From NCBI GenBank assembly GCA_031414415.1, contig JANNVK010000134.1, positions 1-64,000 on the forward strand: a DNA stretch of 64,000 nt. Direction: 5' to 3'. A program made the translations under genes and the position numbers. The notes beneath the pieces are model-generated. The model did not search any database, had not been told where the DNA came from, and saw nothing but the letters and a program-made list of their open reading frames with translations. Below, piece by piece: positions 16,337-24,347 of the stretch. Position 1 is the first letter of the stretch. Each line of letters starts with the position of its first letter. The DNA is from JANNVK01 sp031414415. GTDB lineage: Bacteria > Acidobacteriota > Blastocatellia > Pyrinomonadales > Pyrinomonadaceae.

Positions 16337-16376
16337 CTATCTGTCTAAACGAGATTCAAAGAAAAATAGGGTCATT
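16337..16376 (-). promoter_or_regulatory. Promoter-like shared motif, copy 2 (upstream of SDR)
   Basis: Read on the minus strand this is AATGACCCTATTTTTCTT, then TGAATCTCGTTTAG and ATAG. It matches the block at 12544-12583 at about 35 of 43 aligned positions and ends 35 bp before the SDR start codon. It lies in the 86-bp gap between the kinase stop and the SDR start, so the SDR has its own candidate promoter rather than relying on kinase read-through. Confidence 0.55.
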
Positions 16377-16388
16377 TGAGGAGTTTTT

Positions 16389-18869
16389 CTATTCCGGCAA
16401 ACCCATCCGTTTCAGCAGGTCGTTGAATCGCGGGTCGTCGCGGAGAGCATCGAACCATCCGAAACCTAATAAAAGCGGTAGCTTCGGATTACGTGACTGA
16501 AACTCTTTTTCCAACCAAACAAATGCCTGATCTTTGTCGCCCAATCCGATATACACACGGGCAATATCAATACCATCTGCTTGTTGTTTCTGCGATATTT
16601 CCTTTAATTCCTCAATCATATTATTTGCATCGGTTTTCCTGCCCGCTTTCGCGTAAATATACCCTAAGACTCCAAGTGGAATGCTTTGGCGTTTTGATAG
16701 CTCAACGCTCTTCTCAGCCTCAGCTATCGCTTCGGCGTTTCTTCCTTGTTTGGCATAGACCAGAGCCAAATTAAAGCGTATGTAATACCAGTTCGGATTC
16801 AGTTCGATTGCTCGCTGGCATTGCTCTTCCGCAGCTTTCAAATCACCTTTTCGGGTATAACGGAGGGCAAGCACGTGATAAAGAATCGGCGATAGCGGCT
16901 CAAGTTCGATGGCACGCTTATACTCAGTTTCAGCTTCCGCATCACGACCTGCAATCTGCCAATACTGAGCTAACCATTGACGTGCGGATGCATAATTTGG
17001 ATTTAATTCAATTGACCGCTTAAATGATTTTTCTGCCTCAGCCCAATTCCACGACTGCCAACTGCAAAAGCCGAGGGAAGCATGAGCTTCACTCAAAGAA
17101 TCGTCGATCTCAAGGGCACGGGTCACGTAGGATTTTGCTTGACGTAAAGCCTCAGTTGAAGAGCCACCGCTGTAGAAGGGCAATAACAGATAACAATCAG
17201 CAAGACCAACAAAGGCAAGTGCGTAATTCGGGTCTTTATCTGCCGCCGCCTTGAACTGCTCAATCGCCTTTCTCAGATTTTCCTCGTCACGCTTGTTCCA
17301 ATAAAAGCGACCTTTCAGATAAAGCTGATACGCTTCGTTGTTATCTGTGTATTTCTTCGCCAGCTTTTGCTCGCTCGCACCAGACAATTTCAGTTGGAGT
17401 TTGTTGGTGATTTCGGACGCTATTTCTCTTTGCGTCTTCAACAACTCCGACATCTTGCGTTCATACTGCTCTCCCCACAGCGATTTGCCATTTCGCGTAT
17501 CAACCAGATTGACGCTGATCGTCAGATTATCGCCGCGTTGCGTAATGCGTCCCGTCATTACCGAATCAACGCCCAATTCCTTAGCGACAACCTGCGGATC
17601 GGTTTCCTTGCCTTTGTAACGAAAAACCGAACTCGTCGGGCTGACTTTCAAATCGGGAATCTGCGAAAGGCGATAAATCAAAGATTCCGCCAAACCATCG
17701 CTCAAGTATTCAGAATCCGCATTACCGCTCCGATTTTCAAACGGCAAAACAGCGATTGAATTGATTTGTTTGGTTGTCGGCGAGAGAAATTTGTAGCCAA
17801 AGAATCCGCCGACTGCGAGAACTAAGGTTAGCAAACCAGCGGCGAAGTATTTAGTTAGAGTTACGCCTTGAGGCGTGATTTCCTCGGCGGTTGTGCTTGC
17901 TTGTAGAATCTGAGTTGCTTGATTGTCAGACGTTTTCACGCCTAAAGGCGTAACTCTAGCGGGAACTCTAACCTTAAAGTCCAATTCCTCTTTAGCTTCC
18001 TGCAAATCTTTCAACAAATCCTTTGCTGTTTGATAACGATTCTTTTTGTCTTTTTCTAACGATTTATTGAGGATTTCTTCTAGTTCAACTGGAATGTCAT
18101 TCAATCTTTTCGGCTCTTTCGTCAAAACGGCGGCAATCACATCGCTGACGGTTTCACCCGCAAAAGGCGAATTTCCCGACAGCATTTCGTAAAACACCAC
18201 GCCAAAACTAAAAATATCCGTCTGATGGTCAACATCCTTCCCGCGAGCCTGTTCGGGCGACATATAATTTGGCGTTCCGATAATCATTCCGGGTGAGGTT
18301 TTATGCGACGCGGAGACGGGCTGACGCGGTGACGTGGCGATTAAAGTTTTGTCCTCTTCTCCGTGTCCGCGTGTCTCCGCGTCTCCGCGTCCCGAAAGTT
18401 TCGCAATTCCAAAATCAAGAATCTTAACCAACCCATTCGCCCGAATCATCACATTATCAGGTTTAATATCACGATGAACAATTCCCGCTGAGTGTGCTTC
18501 ATCGAGTGCAGATGCAACTTGAATCGCAATCTCCAACGCCGATTTGTAATTGAGCGGATTCGCTTTTGAATAGTCACCCAGCGTCTTGCCATCAATAAAT
18601 TCCGTCGCAATAAAATGAGTTCCGTCAGATTCGCCAATCTCGTGAATCGTAATGATATTCGGATGATTCAACGCCGAAGCAGACTTCGCTTCACGCACGA
18701 AACGGCTCATTCGGTCTTTATCTTCCGCAAATTCAGACGGCAGAATTTTTAACGCAACTTTTCTATCGAGTTTGGTGTCCTGTGCCAAAAAAACTTCGCC
18801 CATTCCGCCTTTGCCGATTGAAGAAATAATCTTAAATTGTCCAAACGATTTTTCGGGGGTAAATTCCAT
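16389..18869 (-). CDS. Membrane Ser/Thr kinase with TolB-N/FlgO-like domain and TPRs
   Basis: An 826-residue Hanks-type kinase: GKGGMGEVFLAQD (~19), KVALKIL, HRDIKPDN (~130), DFGIAKL and YMSPEQARG. A transmembrane helix is at ~338-360. The extracytoplasmic part opens with SIAVLPFENRSGNADSEYLS, DGLAESL and GVDSVMTGRI, the FlgO/TolB-N-like module found in adenylate-cyclase- and kinase-type sensors, then about seven TPR-like units (~520-810) such as ALAFVGLADCYLLLP and AHASLGFCSWQSWNWAEAEK. It shares long kinase-domain stretches with the kinase at 8747. The juxtamembrane linker (~304-338) is encoded by an inverted pair of family B repeats, and the activation loop holds a Ser/Thr-rich insertion. 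Confidence 0.92.
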   Translation of the reverse strand: MEFTPEKSFGQFKIISSIGKGGMGEVFLAQDTKLDRKVALKILPSEFAEDKDRMSRFVREAKSASALNHPNIITIHEIGESDGTHFIATEFIDGKTLGDYSKANPLNYKSALEIAIQVASALDEAHSAGIVHRDIKPDNVMIRANGLVKILDFGIAKLSGRGDAETRGHGEEDKTLIATSPRQPVSASHKTSPGMIIGTPNYMSPEQARGKDVDHQTDIFSFGVVFYEMLSGNSPFAGETVSDVIAAVLTKEPKRLNDIPVELEEILNKSLEKDKKNRYQTAKDLLKDLQEAKEELDFKVRVPARVTPLGVKTSDNQATQILQASTTAEEITPQGVTLTKYFAAGLLTLVLAVGGFFGYKFLSPTTKQINSIAVLPFENRSGNADSEYLSDGLAESLIYRLSQIPDLKVSPTSSVFRYKGKETDPQVVAKELGVDSVMTGRITQRGDNLTISVNLVDTRNGKSLWGEQYERKMSELLKTQREIASEITNKLQLKLSGASEQKLAKKYTDNNEAYQLYLKGRFYWNKRDEENLRKAIEQFKAAADKDPNYALAFVGLADCYLLLPFYSGGSSTEALRQAKSYVTRALEIDDSLSEAHASLGFCSWQSWNWAEAEKSFKRSIELNPNYASARQWLAQYWQIAGRDAEAETEYKRAIELEPLSPILYHVLALRYTRKGDLKAAEEQCQRAIELNPNWYYIRFNLALVYAKQGRNAEAIAEAEKSVELSKRQSIPLGVLGYIYAKAGRKTDANNMIEELKEISQKQQADGIDIARVYIGLGDKDQAFVWLEKEFQSRNPKLPLLLGFGWFDALRDDPRFNDLLKRMGLPE
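17854..17958. repeat. Family B inverted repeat pair inside the kinase coding region
   Basis: GTTAGAGTTACGCCTTGAGG with CGTGATT (17854-17880) faces an inverted copy TTTCACGCCTAAAGGCGTAA with CTCTA (17934-17958). The span is 105 bp, exactly 35 codons, and is read in frame as RVTPLGVKTSD ... EEITPQGVTLT just before the transmembrane helix. It is the same family as 15306-15434. Confidence 0.8.
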
Positions 18870-18886
18870 AAATTTATTTAATTTTT

Positions 18887-18921
18887 ATCCGCGTTTATCT
18901 GCGTTAATCCGCGGCTAAATT
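18887..18921. repeat. Dispersed intergenic repeat (ATCCGCGTTTATCTGCG type)
   Basis: A run of related words, ATCCGCGTTT, ATCTGCGTTA and ATCCGCGGCT, lies in the gap between the M28 peptidase and kinase genes. It shares ATCCGCGTTT and GTTAATC with the hairpin region at 14001-14075. Unit and function are unknown; it is non-coding. Confidence 0.5.
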
Positions 18922-18941
18922 TTTCCTAATCTTAAACAGAA

Positions 18942-20297
18942 TCATCTCATCGGTCTCGGAAAGCTGATCGGACTTTTATTACCGTCTTTATCAACTGCTC
19001 TCACTCCAAAAAAGTAATTATCTTTCGACATCGCTTTCATTACATAACTCGTTATATTTCCTACGTTTAACGCATTCGTCCAAGTTGCCGAAGTTGTATC
19101 ACGCCAAACTATTTCGTAACTCGCAATGTCGGAATCTGTGTTCAAATCCCACTTTATTTCCGTATCGTTTCCGAGCCGTGTTGTTACCATTCCGGCATTT
19201 TTTGGTCTCGCAGGTGCGAGTGCCAGACTTGCCAAACTCGCCAAATTTACACGCGTTACATTCGCCACATATTCAAAATCGACAAATTCAGGCGTGTCAC
19301 CGTAAAATTTTTCGTTTTCCGTGCGAACGTTTTGATGTTGATGATCGTAATCTTCGTTGGTTTCGGTAATGCGAACCGCGGTAAAACCTCGCTCCAAAAA
19401 TGGAATATGATCGCCGCCACGTCCGTAGCGATCTCTGCGATAAATCATTTGAACAGAGAACTTAGATAGATATTTGTCCGCAGTCTCCTTGATAAATCGT
19501 GCGAGTTGACGCGATGCCGAATCATTTTCACCGCCAACGCTTCGCCGAGTTCCAGCTTGCTGCTCAGTTTCATCAGATGGAACGCCTTCGCTAAAAACTC
19601 GAACAGAATTTCTATTCGCTGCCTTCTTAAACGTTAAAACGCCGCCAATGATGTCATTCGTAAACATCGCTTCGATATTTTGTTTGTTCATTTTCGCTTG
19701 TTCGGCGTAATATGCGGCACCGAGCAAACCTTGCTCTTCGCCCGCAACTGCCATAAACACAACAGTTGCGTCAAATTTTTGCTTCGACATCACGCGTGCA
19801 AGTTCGAGACTCGCGGCTGTCCCGGAAGCATCGTCGTTCGCTCCCGGAGCATCGCATTTTGCATCAGTCGGCGAAGTGCACATTGAATCGTAATGACCGC
19901 TGACGACATAAATTCTCTCAGGGTTTGTTGAACCTTTAAGTGTTGCAATAACGTTAGTTAGGTTGATTGGTTCAGGAATACGATTAGCTTTTGGTTGGAG
20001 AAAAGTCTGCTTTTGAACGTCTAAACAGCCGCCGCAATCTTTTGAAATTCGCGTAAATTCGTCAAACAACCAATCGCGTGCCGCACCGATTCCGCGTGTC
20101 GGATTATCTTGCTCGTAAAGCGTGTTTCGCGTGCCAAATGAGACGAGTTTGCGAATGTCAGTTTCGATTCTTTTTGCCGAAACTTCTTTCAACATTTTGA
20201 CGATTTCTGCGTTCGGTTTTTCTTTCTTTTGGGCGAAGGAATTAAACACAAAGGCACAAAGACACAAGGAAATACAAAGGAATAATTTAGTTTTCAT
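18942..20297 (-). CDS. Secreted M28-family zinc peptidase with C-terminal FnIII-like domain
   Basis: A 451-residue exported aminopeptidase-like protein. The signal peptide is MKTKLFLCISLCLCAFVFNS, cut near FAQK. The M28 core has the expected ligands: VVSGHYDS (His ~136), GANDDASG (Asp ~153), AGEEQGLLG (Glu pair ~187-188, one catalytic), the GRGGDHIPF loop, and DHQHQN late (His ~319). Residues ~370-451 read as a fibronectin III-like module (IKWDLNTDSDIASYEIVWRD). It probably degrades peptides outside the cytoplasm. It is transcribed alone. Confidence 0.9.
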   Translation of the reverse strand: MKTKLFLCISLCLCAFVFNSFAQKKEKPNAEIVKMLKEVSAKRIETDIRKLVSFGTRNTLYEQDNPTRGIGAARDWLFDEFTRISKDCGGCLDVQKQTFLQPKANRIPEPINLTNVIATLKGSTNPERIYVVSGHYDSMCTSPTDAKCDAPGANDDASGTAASLELARVMSKQKFDATVVFMAVAGEEQGLLGAAYYAEQAKMNKQNIEAMFTNDIIGGVLTFKKAANRNSVRVFSEGVPSDETEQQAGTRRSVGGENDSASRQLARFIKETADKYLSKFSVQMIYRRDRYGRGGDHIPFLERGFTAVRITETNEDYDHQHQNVRTENEKFYGDTPEFVDFEYVANVTRVNLASLASLALAPARPKNAGMVTTRLGNDTEIKWDLNTDSDIASYEIVWRDTTSATWTNALNVGNITSYVMKAMSKDNYFFGVRAVDKDGNKSPISFPRPMR

Positions 20298-20357
20298 GGT
20301 GAAAACAGAATATCATAAAACATTGTCTGGCTTAATTCACGGTTAAAATTTGTCGTG

Positions 20358-20363
20358 TATAAT
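20358..20363 (+). promoter_or_regulatory. -10 box (TATAAT) for the 50-residue membrane peptide gene
   Basis: A perfect TATAAT at 20358-20363 lies 48 bp before the AAGGAGGTG ribosome site of the small gene at 20422. No convincing -35 box is seen 17 bp upstream (ATTCAC), so this is a partial match. Confidence 0.4.
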
Positions 20364-20421
20364 ATCGACTGTCAGGTTGAAAAATCTGATTATTTGAAAA
20401 TTAAAAAGGAGGTGCAAAACA

Positions 20422-20574
20422 ATGGAAATATTATTGTTAGTTTTCAAGGCTTTCCTTTTTGTTTCGGAAATAATCTTCGGATTATGGAATAGACAAAAAG
20501 AAAAAGCGTTAAATGAGCAAATCATTCAACGCCTTATTAGCCTAGAAAAACAAATTAAAAAATTAAATCCTTAA
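20422..20574 (+). CDS. 50-residue single-pass membrane peptide
   Basis: The frame from the ATG at 20422 encodes 50 residues: MEILLLVFKAFLFVSEIIFG, a Leu/Phe/Ile-rich helix of ~20 residues, then LWNRQKEKALNEQIIQRLIS and a charged amphipathic helix ending in KKLNP. It is preceded by the strongest Shine-Dalgarno in the window (AAGGAGGTG, 6 nt spacing) and followed by a hairpin at 20585. Such strong initiation on a short frame argues it is real. The layout (N-terminal membrane helix, coiled-coil-like tail) resembles small membrane regulators or type I toxins, but no family is recognised. Confidence 0.6.
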   Translation: MEILLLVFKAFLFVSEIIFGLWNRQKEKALNEQIIQRLISLEKQIKKLNP

Positions 20575-20584
20575 TTTGACTCTT

Positions 20585-20606
20585 TGAGAAAATTGCCATT
20601 TTCTCA
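20585..20606 (+). terminator. Hairpin after the 50-residue gene
   Basis: TGAGAAAAT (20585-20593) pairs perfectly with ATTTTCTCA (20598-20606) over a 4-nt loop, followed by CATTTAATTTTC. It lies 10 nt after the stop codon of the small gene, so it probably terminates that transcript. Confidence 0.5.
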
Positions 20607-20712
20607 CATTTAATTTTCATTGAATAATCTGTAAAAGTCAAGAAAATATAGTAACCAGTATGAGAATAAGTTTTAATTTAATCCAATAAAAGGAAAAAAT
20701 TAAAACTTAGTG

Positions 20713-20774
20713 TTGACATTTTCTTTAGGTTTAACTAAATTAGTTGTATTAACTTTAGTTAAATCTAAAGAAAA
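20713..20774 (+). promoter_or_regulatory. TTGACA promoter overlapped by a 21-bp-arm operator dyad
   Basis: TTGACA (20713-20718) and TAAATT (20736-20741, 4 of 6 of the -10 consensus) are separated by 17 bp. An inverted repeat with 21-nt arms and one mismatch (20719-20739 and 20754-20774; TTTTCTTTAGGTTTAACTAA and its complement) covers the spacer and the -10 box. This is the expected geometry for a repressor that blocks its own promoter. The XRE gene at 21289 in the same operon is the natural candidate repressor. Confidence 0.65.
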
Positions 20775-20787
20775 TAAAAAGTCTAGT

Positions 20788-21270
20788 ATGGCTGAAATTG
20801 AAAATGCTTGCATTGAATTGGTTGACGGTTTAAGCGTAGGACAGCAAAGAGGTCTGGCGTGGCTTACTGTCGCCCCTAGAAATAAAAAATATAATGCAAA
20901 AGAAGTGTTTGAAAAAATGAAACCAAACATACAAAATCATCTTTTGAACAGAATGGAATCGTGGTTGGAAGGGCAACGAAACAATGTTTGGTATCACGGA
21001 TGGAATGAAGAAGGTTTTAGGAAGTGTTTTGTTTTCAAATATAAAGAACATAGGATTTATAGCTTTTTATGCAATCCGCGAACCCAAAATCCAGAATTTC
21101 AACTTTGTGTGATGTCATCACACACCACAAAAAACGAACAGGCAGCAGACCCTGTTGAAAAAAATAAAATGCATTCTCTGACGGAGAATTCAAAAGTGCA
21201 GTTGGCAAGTAAAGACCCTAAAGAAAACTGTAATGACAACTTTAAAGCATTGTTATCTATTGTAAAATAG
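20788..21270 (+). CDS. Possible RelE/HigB-like toxin, first gene of an XRE module
   Basis: A 160-residue protein beginning MAEIENACIELVDGLSVGQQ. The central part resembles RelE/HigB-fold proteins: a helical N-terminal half (NAKEVFEKMKPNIQNHLLNR), then strands FRKCFVFKYKEHRIYSFL and PEFQLCVMSSHTTKNEQAAD, the place where HigB toxins have arginine-rich strands and a final K-K-x-x-x-T-P segment. The C-terminus (~120-160) is polar and unlike the family. I chose the ATG at 20788 because the longer GTG frame would start upstream of the promoter dyad; no strong ribosome site is visible. It is followed 18 nt later by an XRE regulator, i.e. toxin-first (higBA) order. The toxin call is a guess from shape and context. 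Confidence 0.5.
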   Translation: MAEIENACIELVDGLSVGQQRGLAWLTVAPRNKKYNAKEVFEKMKPNIQNHLLNRMESWLEGQRNNVWYHGWNEEGFRKCFVFKYKEHRIYSFLCNPRTQNPEFQLCVMSSHTTKNEQAADPVEKNKMHSLTENSKVQLASKDPKENCNDNFKALLSIVK

Positions 21271-21288
21271 CAAACCTAAGGAGAAAAT

Positions 21289-21807
21289 ATGAATCAACAT
21301 TGGACTGAGCGTGATATTCGCAATCTTTTGTCTCGACTTACGTTTAATTTTGTTGCACAACTTGATAAGAAGATGAAATCTTCTTCAATGACACAGGCAG
21401 AATTGGCAATAAAGTTGGGCGTTACTGAAGGTCGTGTCTCACAGGTTTTAAACAATGAAAGTAACCCGACCTTAGAAACTATTGTAAAATACGCCCGTGC
21501 GATGGGTCTGAAAGCGTCTATTGTTGCATACGAAGATAATGACCATGATAACTACAAAGGGCTTGTAAACGCAGAGGTGTTTTTGACTTGTTGGGAGCGA
21601 CAAGGCAAACCAATGAACTTTTTTGATCTGAACATGACCGAAGAAGTTTCCGCAACACCGCCTCCAATTCGTTTCGCAGCTACGGACAGTTCGCCGATTA
21701 GTTTAAAGAAAGAGAGTGTAGACAACGTTCTCCCTTTTCAAGTTCGAGATAAAAAGCCTCACTATGGAACAATAAGTGCAAATAATAATATGCAATTAGC
21801 AATATAA
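21289..21807 (+). CDS. XRE-family helix-turn-helix regulator
   Basis: A 172-residue DNA-binding protein. The N-terminal HTH (~34-75) reads MTQAELAIKLGVTEGRVSQV then LNNESNPTLETIVKYARAMG, an XRE/Cro pattern in which GRVSQV is the recognition helix. The first 33 residues form a helical lead. The C-terminal ~90 residues are polar and Pro-containing with no known domain. AAGGAG lies 7 nt before the ATG. Middle gene of a three-gene unit; it is the likely repressor acting on the 21-bp-arm dyad at 20719-20774, and possibly the antitoxin for the preceding gene. Confidence 0.85.
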   Translation: MNQHWTERDIRNLLSRLTFNFVAQLDKKMKSSSMTQAELAIKLGVTEGRVSQVLNNESNPTLETIVKYARAMGLKASIVAYEDNDHDNYKGLVNAEVFLTCWERQGKPMNFFDLNMTEEVSATPPPIRFAATDSSPISLKKESVDNVLPFQVRDKKPHYGTISANNNMQLAI

Positions 21808-21822
21808 ATAAGGACGAAATAT

Positions 21823-22200
21823 ATGGAAAAACAAGAAAGGTTGGAGTTGGGTTTAAGAAACTCAGCAGAACAACAATCAGAAAAAAGTGAGAATTTCATC
21901 AAAATATATGCAAACAATGTCGTAATGGGCTTGTCACTTTGGGACATTAATTTAACTTTTGGAGAAATAGTTGATTCAACCCAAGAAGGTGAACCAATTG
22001 TCGAACAAAAAGTGAAGATAAATATGGCAAAAGAATTTGCCAAAGCTTTGTCTAATTTACTATCAGCGAATATCGCTGTATATGAACAGCAATACGGCGA
22101 GATAAAACTTATTAACGCATTAGCTGAATCTAATCCTGTTGATGAACCAATTGAAACAGAGATGAAAGTTATTAGTAATAAGAGGAATAAAAATCGTTAG
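21823..22200 (+). CDS. DUF3467-family protein
   Basis: A 125-residue protein matching the DUF3467 pattern: FIKIYANNVVMGLSLWDINL, then TFGEIVD, then VKINMAKEFAKALSNLLSAN with IAVYEQQYGEI, i.e. the Y-A-N-x-V ... W-D-x-x-L-x-F-G signature followed by a C-terminal helix. The family is widespread, small and of unknown function. AAGGAC lies about 9 nt before the ATG and the gene follows the XRE gene by 15 nt. The last ~25 residues are charged and probably disordered. Confidence 0.8.
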   Translation: MEKQERLELGLRNSAEQQSEKSENFIKIYANNVVMGLSLWDINLTFGEIVDSTQEGEPIVEQKVKINMAKEFAKALSNLLSANIAVYEQQYGEIKLINALAESNPVDEPIETEMKVISNKRNKNR

Positions 22201-22300
22201 AACTTCCACCAACTTTTAGCTAATTTCTTAGTAATCGTAGACATTCATTGGGCTAAGGTTTAGCAGTTCTCGTTATACCATCTGTAAGATTTCCAATTCT

Positions 22301-22336
22301 GCCTGATTTCGCTTTCTCGGATTCAGGCTTTTATTT
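22301..22336 (+). terminator. Terminator-like hairpin after the XRE/DUF3467 operon
   Basis: GCCTGA (22301-22306) pairs with TCAGGC (22323-22328) and is followed by TTTTATTTTATTT. It lies 100 bp beyond the last gene of the module. The rest of the 22201-22463 gap shows nothing else recognisable. Confidence 0.5.
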
Positions 22337-22463
22337 TATTTCGCCCATCGAAATATAGACAATTATTTTAGCTAACTGGTTTACGTCTCGTAAAAAAATT
22401 ACACAAATCGAAATTAGATTTAATAGAATTATTTTTCAAAATCACACCTAGCAATCAATATAT

Positions 22464-24308
22464 TTATCTCTCCAAAACATCAAACGCCAACAACCTGTTT
22501 CCGTCCGCCGAATAAAGCAAACCGTTGATTTCATCGGTAATGAACCGTGCGTCAGGTTCGCCGACTAAAATGAATCTCGCATCGTTTCCGTTTTGAACAT
22601 TTACGCCGACTAAGCCTTTTTTATCGAAAGGTTTCGGCAAATCCGTATAAAAATACATATAATTTCCGCGAAGTTCGGCAAGGCGTTTTCGTTGCAAAAG
22701 ATAGTTTGAAAGCCGCTCAGCTTGACGAATCGGATCAAGTTTATCAAGCAATCTTTCCTGCACGTCAACGCTCGGCGATGTTGGTTTTATGTTCAAATTC
22801 GGACGCGAAACACTCAAACCTTGGGCGTTACGCACACGCGAAGCAACGCCGTAGAGCGGAATTTTATCGGTAACGTAATTTCGGGCGTAATTGGTTGCAA
22901 GGCTCGTTAAATCTATTGACGAAACTCGATTTCGCAGAAAGCCCGAACGCGTCGAAAGTATAGATTTATAAAGACTTGTGCCGCCTTTTACAACGCCGAC
23001 TCCGGAACTTACGAAGCCGCTATATCGAAAATAAAGTGCTGTCGCCCGTAAGGCAATCGCGGCGGTGATTCGCAAAATTCCGCGACTTGGCGATTTGTGT
23101 TTTGTTGTCCAAATTTTTTGGAATTTAGAATTTGAAACTTGGAATGCTGAAATCGTGTCTTTTCCGCCGACAACCAATTGATTATTTTCGTTTTGAATGA
23201 CAAATTGTGCCTTGTCAATTTTGTGGTCAATTTTATTGATTCGTTTGCCGTTTCGTGCGTTAAGTTGAATCAAATCGTCTTTATCCGCAACAGTTATCGT
23301 ATTTGCGTCGGAGAAAATAAAGTTCGTCAGACCTTTGTCGCCGCCTTTAAAACGCCACAGAGTTTTGCCGTTTTTTGTGTCAATCGCTGAAATTCCGAAA
23401 GAACCTTTTTCCTCTGTTTCGCCGTCTTTAATTTTGATAAATTGTCCGCCTGTTCGCACATACAAAATGTTATTGACCAAAAATATTTCTGCCGTAACGC
23501 CCAAATCATCGGCTTTCCAGACGGTTTTTCCGCTTTGGCGGTCAATCGCACGAATTCTGCCGCGTCCTGATAGGTAAACGTTTCGGTCGTCGAAAATCGC
23601 GTCGGCTTCGGTCAAAGCAAGTCCGCTTTCGTTGACTTTGAACTTATCGCGTTCGATTCGTTTGCCGGTAAAAGCGTCAAAAATTGTCGAACCTTCGTAG
23701 AACAAATAAAGTTTTCCATCCAAAATCATCGGCGGACGGTAATTGTCGAAAGTAAAGCTAACTTCTTTGTTTTCAGTAAATTCGGTCGGCATCATTTCCA
23801 CATCGTTGTCGAGATCGCTTTTCCAAATTTCTCTGCCGCTCGATAGTTGCAAAACGTGGATTCGCGGAGTTCGTCCCAATTTTTCGCCGACTTTTCCTCT
23901 TGCTTTTTTCGCCAAAATTACGCACAGCAAATCGTTTTCGGCATCAACGGCAAGCTGCATCACATCGCCTTTTACTTTGTCGCTTCGCCAAATTCGGTCG
24001 GCAGAAAGCAAATCAACCGCTTCAAGCCGAGATTTATCGCCTTCATCAATTGAAATCAAGACCAAATCTGTGTCGGGAATCGTCGAAATCGAAGTCTCGT
24101 CCAAACCCGCGTGATTGCGTTTCCACAAAATTTCGCCTGTTTTGCCGTCAACCGCAGACAAATTTCTGTCCGTCCCGACTAATAAAACGCCGAAATCCGT
24201 AGTTTGATAAAATTGAATTTTTGACTTCAAATCGGTTTGCCAAAAAGATTGCGAAAGGGAAGTTGCGGCAAATAAAATTACGAATAAGAAAAGGTAAAGC
24301 GTTTTCAT
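22464..24308 (-). CDS. Exported PQQ-like beta-propeller repeat protein
   Basis: A 614-residue protein with signal peptide (MKTLYLFLFVILFAATSLSQ). Repeated A-x-D-x-x-x-G-K-x-x-W blades are visible: LSAVDGKTGEILWKRNHAG, LLSADRIWRSDKV, LQLSSGREIWKSDLD, AIDRQSGKTVWKADDLG and AIDTKNGKTLWRFKGGD. This is the PQQ/BamB-like propeller architecture. A blade-free insertion at ~410-540 (rich in Ser/Arg/Ala, ILRITAAIALRATALYFRYS) interrupts the propeller before a last blade. No PQQ-dehydrogenase residues are evident, so a scaffold or sensor role is more likely. It stands alone between the XRE module and the polysaccharide locus. Confidence 0.8.
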   Translation of the reverse strand: MKTLYLFLFVILFAATSLSQSFWQTDLKSKIQFYQTTDFGVLLVGTDRNLSAVDGKTGEILWKRNHAGLDETSISTIPDTDLVLISIDEGDKSRLEAVDLLSADRIWRSDKVKGDVMQLAVDAENDLLCVILAKKARGKVGEKLGRTPRIHVLQLSSGREIWKSDLDNDVEMMPTEFTENKEVSFTFDNYRPPMILDGKLYLFYEGSTIFDAFTGKRIERDKFKVNESGLALTEADAIFDDRNVYLSGRGRIRAIDRQSGKTVWKADDLGVTAEIFLVNNILYVRTGGQFIKIKDGETEEKGSFGISAIDTKNGKTLWRFKGGDKGLTNFIFSDANTITVADKDDLIQLNARNGKRINKIDHKIDKAQFVIQNENNQLVVGGKDTISAFQVSNSKFQKIWTTKHKSPSRGILRITAAIALRATALYFRYSGFVSSGVGVVKGGTSLYKSILSTRSGFLRNRVSSIDLTSLATNYARNYVTDKIPLYGVASRVRNAQGLSVSRPNLNIKPTSPSVDVQERLLDKLDPIRQAERLSNYLLQRKRLAELRGNYMYFYTDLPKPFDKKGLVGVNVQNGNDARFILVGEPDARFITDEINGLLYSADGNRLLAFDVLER

Positions 24309-24347
24309 AATGACATTCTAACGCTATTTTCGTGTTTTGGGTAGGTT

